A DNA stretch of 13,866 nt from CAZPRY01 sp964589175 (GTDB lineage Bacteria > Fidelibacterota > UBA2242): the NCBI GenBank assembly GCA_964589175.1, contig CAZPRY010000075.1:1-13866 (forward strand), in the 5' to 3' direction. How positions within the stretch are numbered: position 1 is the first letter of the stretch; each line of letters begins with the position of its first letter. Under the pieces are notes generated by a model, which saw nothing but the letters and a program-made list of their open reading frames with translations, did not search any database and was not told the origin of the DNA. Position numbers and translations under genes: made by a program. This document shows, one piece after another, positions 7,071 to 13,682 of this stretch.

Positions 7071-7803
7071 TTATGTTTTTGGTAATATCTCAACAGATTC
7101 GGACGTTACCAAAACGGTATGCTCAAACTGCGCGCTTGGAAGACCATTGCTAGTACGGACTGTCCAACCATCCAATAATGAGACATTCACGGAACGACTT
7201 TTCCCCATATTAATCATTGGCTCAATTGTGAAAATCATCCCCTTTTTGAGTGATGAGCCACAAAAGGGTCTTCGTGGAACTGTTTTCCGATGCCATGACC
7301 ACCAAATTCCCTGACAATCGAGTACCCGAAGCTGGCAGTATAATTTTCAATCGCCTGGCCAATATCAGAGAAATAGCCGCCGGGTTTCACTGCAACGATA
7401 CCAAGAACCATGGCCTTTTCTGTATGCTCCACCAGGTTTTTGATATCTTCTCTCACTGTTCCGATTAGAAAAGTCCGTGAGGTATCCCCATGGTAATCAT
7501 CGAGGATCACGGTGACATCAATATTGACAATATCGCCGTTTTTCAGAATATCTGTTTCCGAAGGAATACCATGACAGAGCACATCATTAATCGATGTGCA
7601 GATACTCTTGGGAAAGCCATTGTATCCTAACGGTGCCGACTTTACACCATGCTTCCGGGTAAATATCTCGCAGAGATCGCTCAGATACTGTGTTGACACT
7701 CCCTCTTTTACATAAGGATCAATATAGTCCATCACTTGAGCAGCCAGCTTTTCCCCGCCCTGCGCATCTTTTTGATTTCATGCTTGTTTTTTATAATTAT
7801 CAT
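7071..7803 (-). pseudogene. map: Frameshifted type I methionine aminopeptidase
   Basis: Three frames together give a nearly whole MetAP. Frame 1 starts at the ATG at 7803 and reads MIIIKNKHEIKKMRRAG; near a G4A4 run (7749-7756) the match jumps to a second frame beginning EKLAAQVMDYIDPYVKEG. This frame runs about 166 codons to a TGA at 7237-7235. At an A5G4 run (7239-7247) the match jumps again to MIFTIEPMINMGKSR, ending SAQFEHTVLVTSESVEILPKT at 7071. All five dinuclear-metal ligands are still encoded: Asp in NIDVTV, Asp in YHGDTSRTF, His in GGHGIGKQFH, Glu in FTIEPM and Glu in QFEHT. The loop that normally lies between the HH.. and GM.FTIEP parts (about 8 residues in E. coli MetAP) is missing at the second break. 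Either a recently decayed extra map copy or sequencing indels in homopolymers. Confidence 0.85.
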
Positions 7804-7868
7804 ATTTCCGTTTCAGATCAGACGATTAAGTTTTAACAATTCGTAAGTACGATCTTTTTCTAAAATGC

Positions 7869-8246
7869 TTATACCAATCGCTTCGATCCGGAATAGACCT
7901 CTTCAACATTTAAAATGGCAACGGCATATCCCTGCAATGTTTCAGGGTTCCACTTTTTCATATTGTCATAAAGTTTACCCTTAATATGATACTCTATACT
8001 TCCTTTCACTTGAAAAGAAGTATCGTCATCTGTGATAAAGAGGATCGAACCTTTACTACCGTTAAAGATATTTTGCCGGGTTTTCCCGAAAAAATTATCC
8101 GCAACCAACAGTCGCTGATCGTCAAACTTACTGACACAGCTTGCGTAAATCGCATTGGGGCACTGCTGCTTATCTACCGTTGTAAAAACAATCGGTCCGT
8201 TGCGTCTTTCCCACGCATCGCTGACATCTTTCGGCAATGTTTTCAT
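7869..8246 (-). CDS. Small pyridoxamine 5'-phosphate oxidase-like FMN-binding split-barrel protein
   Basis: The ATG at 8246 has an ideal GGAG 7 nt upstream, giving 125 residues; a TTG one codon earlier is less well spaced. The product shows the short split-barrel pattern: an N-terminal helix (DVSDAWERRNGPIVFTT), the strand CPNAIYASCVSKF (29-41), LLVADNFFGKTRQNI (46-60) with the basic residues that usually contact the FMN phosphate, a hydrophobic strand GSILFIT, and QVKGSIEYHIKG. Size and layout resemble the small FMN-binding protein of Desulfovibrio rather than true PNPOx, so B6 synthesis is unlikely. It may be an FMN electron carrier or flavin reductase. It lies 58 nt after the CGGC gene and precedes the map remnant by 65 nt, in which I see no clear promoter or terminator. 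Confidence 0.85.
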   Translation of the reverse strand: MKTLPKDVSDAWERRNGPIVFTTVDKQQCPNAIYASCVSKFDDQRLLVADNFFGKTRQNIFNGSKGSILFITDDDTSFQVKGSIEYHIKGKLYDNMKKWNPETLQGYAVAILNVEEVYSGSKRLV

Positions 8247-8304
8247 CAACAGTCTCCTTTTATTTTCCGGTTATCAATTTCAAAAGTCCAGATTGAGTCG
8301 CTTA

Positions 8305-8754
8305 TTAATTATAGGCAACTCGGGTTTTCTCGTCCGCCCATGTCGATTGTATGATTTCCTGCCAGTCAGTGCTCTTCCAGGTACCTAACTTTTCATGATT
8401 GTCGACATACTTTTGGGGAATCGGATGAGTACCCAAAACAACCTTTATACCAAACCGATTCTCCAGGAATCTTTTAAATGTATCGATGTACGGGCAAGGC
8501 GGGTAGCCGACCACCAGACCGGTTGCAAAGTGAATCACCTGGGCGCCGTTTTTAACCATTTCGTCACCGGCATATTCGATATTGCCGCCCGGGCACCCGT
8601 CGCAAGTGGTATAGCCAACGATCTCCAGATCAATATCCTTATCATAGATATTGAAAGCGCCTTCCCGGTTTTTCATGGCCCGAAAACACTTACCGCCGGC
8701 ACAGCGACGATAGCGGTCACAAATGATAATTCCAATTTTTACTGATTCCTTCAT
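8305..8754 (-). CDS. CGGC-domain cysteine-rich protein, putative metal binding
   Basis: Starting at the ATG at 8754, with GAGG 7 nt upstream (a TTG two codons earlier is too close to that site), the product is 149 residues. It fits the CGGC domain (PF08821), a family of anaerobes with many conserved Cys and His thought to bind metal. Visible sites: C12 and C18 in ICDRYRRCAGGKC with C23, the central CDGCPGGN (C51, C54) where the first glycine of the family's CGGC is an aspartate, H75 in VIHFATG, C87 in YPPCPYI, and H110 in LGTHPIP. The C-terminal 35 residues (EKLGTWKSTDWQEI on) are an extension without recognisable motif. It lies 29 nt after the NifX-like gene and probably shares its transcript. 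A role in Zn, Fe or cluster binding is inferred. No catalytic function is known. Confidence 0.87.
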   Translation of the reverse strand: MKESVKIGIIICDRYRRCAGGKCFRAMKNREGAFNIYDKDIDLEIVGYTTCDGCPGGNIEYAGDEMVKNGAQVIHFATGLVVGYPPCPYIDTFKRFLENRFGIKVVLGTHPIPQKYVDNHEKLGTWKSTDWQEIIQSTWADEKTRVAYN

Positions 8755-8783
8755 GTTCAAACCTCAGACTTGGTATTCAGTGA

Positions 8784-9122
8784 TCAGAATTCCTTCAGCT
8801 CATACTTTTCAAAGGCCTCATACGCCTCTTTCACTGTCATGTCACCAGCGCCAACATAAATTTTAATGTTGCCCTGCGCCAGGACCCGCGCCGCATTGCC
8901 GCCCGGACCATTTCCGGTAATCAACACATCCGGCTTCAACTCAAAGAGTTTCTGAGCAGTTTGTGGTCCGGCGCCATGCGCAACATCAGCAATCGCGCGA
9001 TTGTCCACTGAAAACAATTCCTCTCTTTCCTCATCGTAAATAACGAAATATTCCGTCCGACCAAAACGGGGATCGATTGGGGCATCCCAATCTGTCGCTT
9101 TCGCTGTAAAGACAATTTTCAT
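8784..9122 (-). CDS. NifX/NifB-type cofactor-binding protein next to the MinD-ferredoxin ATPases
   Basis: The ATG at 9122 has a near-perfect GGGAGG 5 nt upstream, giving 112 residues; a longer reading from 9176 would overlap the ATPase gene. The sequence MKIVFTAKATDWDAPIDPRF, then GRTEYFVIYD, then AHGAGPQTAQKLFELKPDVL and the ITGNGPGGNAARVL glycine loop (about 68-81) are typical of the compact MTH1175-like subfamily of PF02579. It has no cysteine at all, and only one histidine (H49). Any bound cluster would therefore be held through few side chains or non-covalently, as with the orange protein Mo-Cu cluster. Its place 22 nt behind two ferredoxin-MinD ATPases recurs in many anaerobes and in ORP-type loci, so it is the best candidate client of those ATPases. 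That partnership is inferred from gene order. Confidence 0.92.
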   Translation of the reverse strand: MKIVFTAKATDWDAPIDPRFGRTEYFVIYDEEREELFSVDNRAIADVAHGAGPQTAQKLFELKPDVLITGNGPGGNAARVLAQGNIKIYVGAGDMTVKEAYEAFEKYELKEF

Positions 9123-9144
9123 CTTATCCTCCCTTATTGAAGTT

Positions 9145-10017
9145 TTAAAGTATGTCTCGAATTTTCTGCCAGGCATCGGTTAAAATCGATTTCAGCAACT
9201 CTGATTCCGATTCCATAATTGTCTTGCCTTCCGTCATCGCCCGTGTAAACTCTTCATCGTAAGGCAACTCGGCAATCGCCGCGATGTTTTCAGCCTGTAT
9301 CCAGCTCTGGATTTCATGGCAGATCGCCGGATTCAGATCGGCTTTATTAATAATGCAGCCGGCCTTGATGCCGAACTTTTTCACCAGTTGATAAACCCGC
9401 TCAAGATCATGAAAACCGGAAACCGTTGGCTCGGTCACCAATACTACGAAACTGGCCCCCGACAGCGATGACACAACTGGACAACCGATCCCTGGTGAAC
9501 CGTCCACAAGCACCAGATCTTTTTGTTGTTCATCGGCGATTCGTTTGGCTTCATTTTTAACCTTAGCCACGAGCTTACCGGAATTTTCAGCGCCGATTCC
9601 CAGTCTGGCGTGGACCATTGTGCTATCGGTTTTTATCGTCGAGATATACCAGTCACCCACATTCTGCAATTCCATTTTAATGGCATCAACCGGACAGATG
9701 CGGGCGCAATAGCCGCAACCTTCACAATCCAACGGCTGAACAACATAATTACTATCAACAATCGGAATGGCATCAAAACGGCATACATCAGTGCATTTTC
9801 CACATTTTGTACAAATATCCTGATCGATTTTTGCAATGACGCCACTGTAAAAATTCTCGGCAATTTTAAAATCCGGCTCCAGCAGCAAGTGCATATCCGC
9901 CGCATCCACATCGCAATCAGCCACAATCACATCCCGAGCTCCGAGGACCGCAAAGGAAGCGGTCAATGAGGTTTTTCCTGTTCCGCCCTTACCGGAAATC
10001 ACGACAATCTCTTTCAT
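9145..10017 (-). CDS. MinD-type P-loop ATPase with inserted 2x[4Fe-4S] ferredoxin domain (second of pair)
   Basis: The 290-residue product (COG1149 type) has a deviant Walker A, SGKGGTGKTS at 8-17, with the signature lysine K10 that marks SIMIBI ATPases forming nucleotide-sandwich dimers. It also has VADCDVDAADMHLLL (32-46) and a Walker B region LVLVDGSPGIGCPV. Between them lies a ferredoxin insert with eight cysteines: C69, C72, C75, C79 and C98, C101, C104, C108, each set followed by the expected proline or aromatic pattern (CRFDAIP, CPVDAIK). The enzyme should couple ATP hydrolysis to electron transfer or to movement of a cluster or small client protein in the cytosol. It overlaps the upstream paralogue by 4 nt (ATGA), so the two are made in near-equal amounts and may form a heterodimer. 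Confidence 0.95.
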   Translation of the reverse strand: MKEIVVISGKGGTGKTSLTASFAVLGARDVIVADCDVDAADMHLLLEPDFKIAENFYSGVIAKIDQDICTKCGKCTDVCRFDAIPIVDSNYVVQPLDCEGCGYCARICPVDAIKMELQNVGDWYISTIKTDSTMVHARLGIGAENSGKLVAKVKNEAKRIADEQQKDLVLVDGSPGIGCPVVSSLSGASFVVLVTEPTVSGFHDLERVYQLVKKFGIKAGCIINKADLNPAICHEIQSWIQAENIAAIAELPYDEEFTRAMTEGKTIMESESELLKSILTDAWQKIRDIL

Positions 10018-10883
10018 CGGCTTGCCTCCCGGTTCAGGTCAGTGATAAAATCAACAACCCTATCCAGTTCAGCTTTAAACTCCGGAACATCCTCATAAAG
10101 TAAATGCCCCCTGGAATATATTTCGGCAATCTTTTTACTGTTCGGAATTTTGGCGATAACCGGGATGTTTTCCGCATTACAATAATCAATAACGTCATTA
10201 TTACCGATTCCATGACGATTGACGACTATAACAAATGCCTTTTTCAATTCCCGCATCGTCTCAACCGCCAGTTTCAGATCGTGCAATCCGAAGGGCGTCG
10301 GCTCGGTGACCAGGATTACCAGGTCGGCATTCTTGGTCGCTTCGATCACCGGGCAGGACGTCCCCGGCGGCGAATCGAAGATTTTTAGATCGACTTCGGA
10401 ATACTCGTCGTCCACATAGCGCAATGTCTGGGCAATCAATGGTACGGCTTGCTCCTGACCGATATCCAATTTACTCTCGACGAAACTCAATCTGTCCGCC
10501 TGAAATTCACGGAGCTCACCCATTTTCTCGGGAATCATGGGTAAAGAATTTGTGGGACATAGTTCTGAACAGGCATAGCAGCTATGGCAGAGTTGCGGGA
10601 AGACCATGATTTCATCCGCCAGCTGCACGATTGCGTGGAAATTGCAGACTTCCCGACAATTGCCGCAAAGCGTGCAGCGATCGAACTTCCACTGCGGCAC
10701 CATTTTGAATTTGTCTTCCTGATGAATCAACTCGCCATGGATGAAAAGCCCGGAGTTTGGTTCTTCCACATCGAGATCGGTTAAAATAACGGATCCCCTT
10801 TCAGCCAGATAGGCGGCCAAATTGGTGGATAGAGTCGTTTTCCCAGTACCACCTTTCCCGCTGGCGACGGCTATTTTTAGCAT
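10014..10883 (-). CDS. MinD-type P-loop ATPase with inserted 2x[4Fe-4S] ferredoxin domain (first of pair)
   Basis: The 289-residue product is a diverged paralogue of the next gene. Motifs: deviant Walker A SGKGGTGKTT (8-17), LTDLDVEEPNSGLFI (34-48), ferredoxin insert with C70, C73, C76, C80 and C99, C102, C105, C109, a Walker B/switch region IFDSPPGTSCPV, and LVTEPTPFGLHDL. Compared with its partner it has DVEEPN in place of DVDAAD after the Walker A region. In the second cysteine set it reads CPTNSLP in place of CPVDAIK, which would tune its second cluster differently. An AGGA site lies 7 nt before the ATG; the gene begins 9 nt after the Mrp stop. Tandem pairs of this kind are found in anaerobes beside NifX-like genes, including Desulfovibrio orp loci. 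Physical pairing with the neighbour is inferred. Confidence 0.95.
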   Translation of the reverse strand: MLKIAVASGKGGTGKTTLSTNLAAYLAERGSVILTDLDVEEPNSGLFIHGELIHQEDKFKMVPQWKFDRCTLCGNCREVCNFHAIVQLADEIMVFPQLCHSCYACSELCPTNSLPMIPEKMGELREFQADRLSFVESKLDIGQEQAVPLIAQTLRYVDDEYSEVDLKIFDSPPGTSCPVIEATKNADLVILVTEPTPFGLHDLKLAVETMRELKKAFVIVVNRHGIGNNDVIDYCNAENIPVIAKIPNSKKIAEIYSRGHLLYEDVPEFKAELDRVVDFITDLNREASR

Positions 10884-10892
10884 CAGTAAATC

Positions 10893-11714
10893 CTATTGTT
10901 TCAGCAATTCAAGCACGTTCAGGGCTATTTCCAGGAAGGCTTTCGCTGTCGGCGACTCCGGATATTCCAAAACCACCGGTGTACCGTTATCGCCGCACTC
11001 ACGGCCCCGCTTTTCCATCGGAATCCGGCCGAGAAATGTCACATCCATTTCTTCAGCCATTTTTTCGCCTCCTCCGGTGCCGAAAAAGTCAAGCTCCTCG
11101 CCGCAATGCGGACAGATCAGGCCGGACATGTTTTCAATCACGCCGATTTTCGCAATGTTCAATTTCTTCGCCATGTTGACTGCCCGGCGGCAATCGGCCA
11201 GTGACACCTCCTGCGGCGTGGTCACGATGATGGCCAACTGCGGCAACATCTTCTGGGTAGCCGTCAACACTTCGTCGCCGGTGCCCGGCGGCAAATCCGC
11301 CAGCAGTACATCCAGTTCATCCCACACAACGTCACCTAAAAACTGGGCGATCGTGCCCGAGCGTAAGGGCCCCCGCCAAATAACGGGCTGATCTTTGGGG
11401 ATCAGAGGAGCGATCGAAATTACACGTAAGCCATGTTTAATCTGGGGCAGAATCTGGTGATCGTCCATCATCTCCGGACGCCCTTCCAGTCCAACCATCT
11501 GGGGCACATTCGGCCCGGTGATATCGGCATCCAGCAACCCTACTAGCCAGTCGTGCTGCAGCAGGCTGTAGGCCAGGTTGACGGCCACGGTGCTCTTGCC
11601 AACCCCGCCCTTGCCACTGAATACCACAATACGGTTTTTAATCATCGTCAGATTGTGTTCAATCCGCCGGTCCTGTTCCTGTATTTCGGTCATTCGATCC
11701 TTACTATTTGCCAT
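10893..11714 (-). CDS. Mrp/NBP35 (ApbC)-type iron-sulfur carrier P-loop ATPase
   Basis: The 273-residue product has the Mrp/NBP35 pattern: Walker A FSGKGGVGKST at 32-42, LLDADITGPNVPQMVG (60-75), the VIWRGPLRSGTIAQFL segment (111-126), LLADLPPGTGDE (137-148), and the C-terminal IENMSGLICPHCGEELDFFG with the CPHC pair (C201, C204). Mrp proteins use that CxxC to hold a bridging [4Fe-4S] cluster between two subunits and pass it to apo-proteins. The N-terminus is only a short charged stretch (about 27 residues), without the DUF59 domain of E. coli Mrp or the four-cysteine N-terminal cluster of eukaryotic Nbp35. AAGG lies 5 nt before the ATG. It begins 69 nt after the hydrolase gene and is directly followed (9 nt) by two ferredoxin-MinD ATPases, so it is likely the cluster-delivery member of the set. 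Confidence 0.94.
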   Translation of the reverse strand: MANSKDRMTEIQEQDRRIEHNLTMIKNRIVVFSGKGGVGKSTVAVNLAYSLLQHDWLVGLLDADITGPNVPQMVGLEGRPEMMDDHQILPQIKHGLRVISIAPLIPKDQPVIWRGPLRSGTIAQFLGDVVWDELDVLLADLPPGTGDEVLTATQKMLPQLAIIVTTPQEVSLADCRRAVNMAKKLNIAKIGVIENMSGLICPHCGEELDFFGTGGGEKMAEEMDVTFLGRIPMEKRGRECGDNGTPVVLEYPESPTAKAFLEIALNVLELLKQ

Positions 11715-11783
11715 TTTTGCCTTTCTATGTTTTCACGATTTATTCAGATATTCGTCTACTTCAACTCTTCGTATGGAAATATT

Positions 11784-12425
11784 TTATATCTCGATAAAAC
11801 TCCCTACACCGCCTCGTCGGCATCGATCGCCATACAATGTCTCAATCTCAGCCTGATGTTCGGTACAGTGCGTCGGGACAATAATATCAACTGCCTTCAA
11901 CAACTCGTATTGATTGAAACCGTGAAAACCGCCAATCACGGCATGAATTTTTCCAACAGAAGCAGCACGCTGCAGAACAAGTCCTAATCCAGGATGCGCA
12001 CAACCAACCAATACAACGACACCCTTCGGTAATACGATTAGCAGCGCCTGTTCGATGCCGCTCAGTTCGCCGGTAGAATAGAGATTCGGACCGATCTCCG
12101 TTAGGGCAGAACCGACGTGTAAAATCTCCGAAGCCCGTCGTACCCCGCGGAGCGACTGCGGTGCGATAACACGTACATTTGCATTGGCCCGCAGGAAAGT
12201 TGTCAAACCGCCGGTATGATCGAGGTGATGGTGGGATAAAAAAACATCCCGGATCGTTCCGGGATCGATGCCGAGTAGTAGCAGATTGTCCATCAGTATT
12301 TTCCCATCGGCACCGGTATCAAATAAAATCCTATTGCCTCCGACCTCGATGACGGCCGCAAAGCCCCAGTCGCTCTGTAAATCATCCCGAGTTGTTGTAA
12401 TATCGTAAACGATTTTAACCAGCAC
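11784..12425 (-). CDS. Metallo-beta-lactamase-fold hydrolase (COG1237-like)
   Basis: I choose the GTG at 12425 because GGGAG lies 7 nt upstream; the longer TTG reading from 12449 lacks a site. The 213-residue product has the MBL metal motif SHHHLDHTGG (H65, H67, D69, H70 by this start), then GCAHPG, then GGFHGF and a C-terminal THCTEHQ, which supply the remaining dinuclear-site ligands. The order GCAHPGL...GGFH...P.HCT is typical of the COG1237 branch, which includes enzymes named after methanopterin precursor synthesis (beta-RFAP-related), but that name should not be read as function in a bacterium. It overlaps the radical SAM gene end by 11 nt, so the two are coupled and may act on one product. 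Substrate unknown. Confidence 0.9.
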   Translation of the reverse strand: MLVKIVYDITTTRDDLQSDWGFAAVIEVGGNRILFDTGADGKILMDNLLLLGIDPGTIRDVFLSHHHLDHTGGLTTFLRANANVRVIAPQSLRGVRRASEILHVGSALTEIGPNLYSTGELSGIEQALLIVLPKGVVVLVGCAHPGLGLVLQRAASVGKIHAVIGGFHGFNQYELLKAVDIIVPTHCTEHQAEIETLYGDRCRRGGVGSFIEI

Positions 12426-13659
12426 GGTTCTTCTCCCTGTCCAAGACAATCGCGTTTCTTATATCCGTTTCAAACCGGGGATTCTGTTCACAAATAACTC
12501 TGAGTGAAAATTTGGAATCCAGACGCTCCAGTAGCGCATTATTCACAAAATATCGAAAACAGGTTACCAGGAGTTGCTCCTTACTCAAACGTCCCCTGGT
12601 TAAACGGTTATAATATCCATCCGCTAAAATTATCCGATACCGTTTCTGGTGATCCTCTGAACCCACGGTCACTTTATAGGTACAACAATTTATTTGATCG
12701 ACGCCTATGTCGGCAGAAACATCTGATATGGAAGCATGTATCTTTGGGGTTTTTTTAGGTTTGATATAATCGGTCTGGCGATAACGATTAAGTGTAATTT
12801 CCTGGTCTCGTAAAAGCCGATCCACTATACCGATTTCATCAAATTTCCGCTCAATTGCGATGGCCTGTTCCAGCCGCAGCGGATGCCGGGCGGAAATCTC
12901 CAGAATAGCTTCAGCGGCATTTACAAATTCAGCCACGCCGAAGTCGCCCTCTTCGCGATCTCCTATCGTAACCGCCTCGGACAAGATTTGTTCCGCCAGT
13001 CGAACACGCTCCGGCTCCGGGCAGGTCACCCAGTTCTCCGCGGGCGGTCGGATTGGCGTCATGATAAAAACCTTATCCGGCTGTACCGCTGTCACCCAGT
13101 TCCGGATCGATGCTAACTGCTCATCAGAATCGTTGATATCTTTTATCAGCATCACTTCCAGCCAAAGCTGGCCATCAAATTTCTTTCGAAACGCCACCAA
13201 ACCCTCAACCATTCTTTCAAATGTAATCGATCTATGAGCACGATTTATCTGTTCGAATACATCCTGATTACCCGCATCCAGCGTCGGTAAAAGAATATCG
13301 GCAGCATGTAAATCAGTTTGAACCTCTTCGTGAAAGAAGAGCGATCCATTGGTAATAACGGCAACCGGCAGTCCGAATTCTTCTTGGGCTTTGCGAATCA
13401 GCCAGCCCAAATCGCTGCAGAGCGTCGGTTCCCCGTCACCGGCAAAAGTAATAACGTCAGCAGAGGACGAAGCAACGACTTTTTCGATATCCCGAAGAAT
13501 ATCTTCTTTGGGGAAAAATCGCTGTCGTTTCGCCTGTAGCGTTGAGGTTCGTCCCAGTTGACAATATACACATGAATAAGAACAAACCTTGGGTGGGATC
13601 GGGCTGACGCCAATAGAATTTCCCAATCGTCTGGATGGTACCGGACCATAAGCGTACAT
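12415..13659 (-). CDS. Radical SAM protein (COG0731-like) with winged-helix-like and unclassified C-terminal domains
   Basis: The 414-residue product starts at an ATG with AAGGAAG 8 nt upstream. Domain 1 (1 to about 240) is a radical SAM core: the [4Fe-4S] motif CSYSCVYC (C26, C30, C33), the SAM-binding TFAGDGEPTL (71-80), VITNGSLFF (101-109) and LPTLDAGN (124-131), close to the COG0731 Fe-S oxidoreductases related to TYW1. Domain 2 (about 245-300) looks like a winged helix: ILEISARHPLRLEQAIAI with a following wing-like DQEITLNRYRQTDYI. Domain 3 (about 325-405) contains CCTYKV, YRIILADGYYNRL and a helix-rich TCFRYFVNNALLERLDSKF; I do not recognise a named family for it. The reaction is unknown. 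It follows a dicluster ferredoxin, a plausible electron donor, by 23 nt. Confidence 0.9.
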   Translation of the reverse strand: MYAYGPVPSRRLGNSIGVSPIPPKVCSYSCVYCQLGRTSTLQAKRQRFFPKEDILRDIEKVVASSSADVITFAGDGEPTLCSDLGWLIRKAQEEFGLPVAVITNGSLFFHEEVQTDLHAADILLPTLDAGNQDVFEQINRAHRSITFERMVEGLVAFRKKFDGQLWLEVMLIKDINDSDEQLASIRNWVTAVQPDKVFIMTPIRPPAENWVTCPEPERVRLAEQILSEAVTIGDREEGDFGVAEFVNAAEAILEISARHPLRLEQAIAIERKFDEIGIVDRLLRDQEITLNRYRQTDYIKPKKTPKIHASISDVSADIGVDQINCCTYKVTVGSEDHQKRYRIILADGYYNRLTRGRLSKEQLLVTCFRYFVNNALLERLDSKFSLRVICEQNPRFETDIRNAIVLDREKNRAG

Positions 13660-13682
13660 AGAGAATTACTTCCTTTTAAATC

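Noticed and set aside
7235..7237. In-frame TGA of the MetAP as a selenocysteine codon
   Set aside because: Reading through the TGA in the same frame does not give MetAP sequence; the match is in another frame, so it is a frameshift and not recoding of a stop.
7235..7735. Middle frame of the methionine aminopeptidase as an intact 166-residue gene
   Set aside because: It lacks the conserved N-terminus and both C-terminal Glu ligands, which are found in the two flanking frames.
8247..8304. TTGAAA ... TAAAAG promoter-like pair before the FMN protein
   Set aside because: The spacer is only 15 nt and the -10 match is weak; likely chance in an AT-rich gap.
8784..9122. True nitrogen-fixation (nif) locus
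   Set aside because: NifX-like and NifH-like folds occur, but there is no nifHDK, nifE/N or NifB radical SAM; the ATPases have ferredoxin inserts that NifH lacks.
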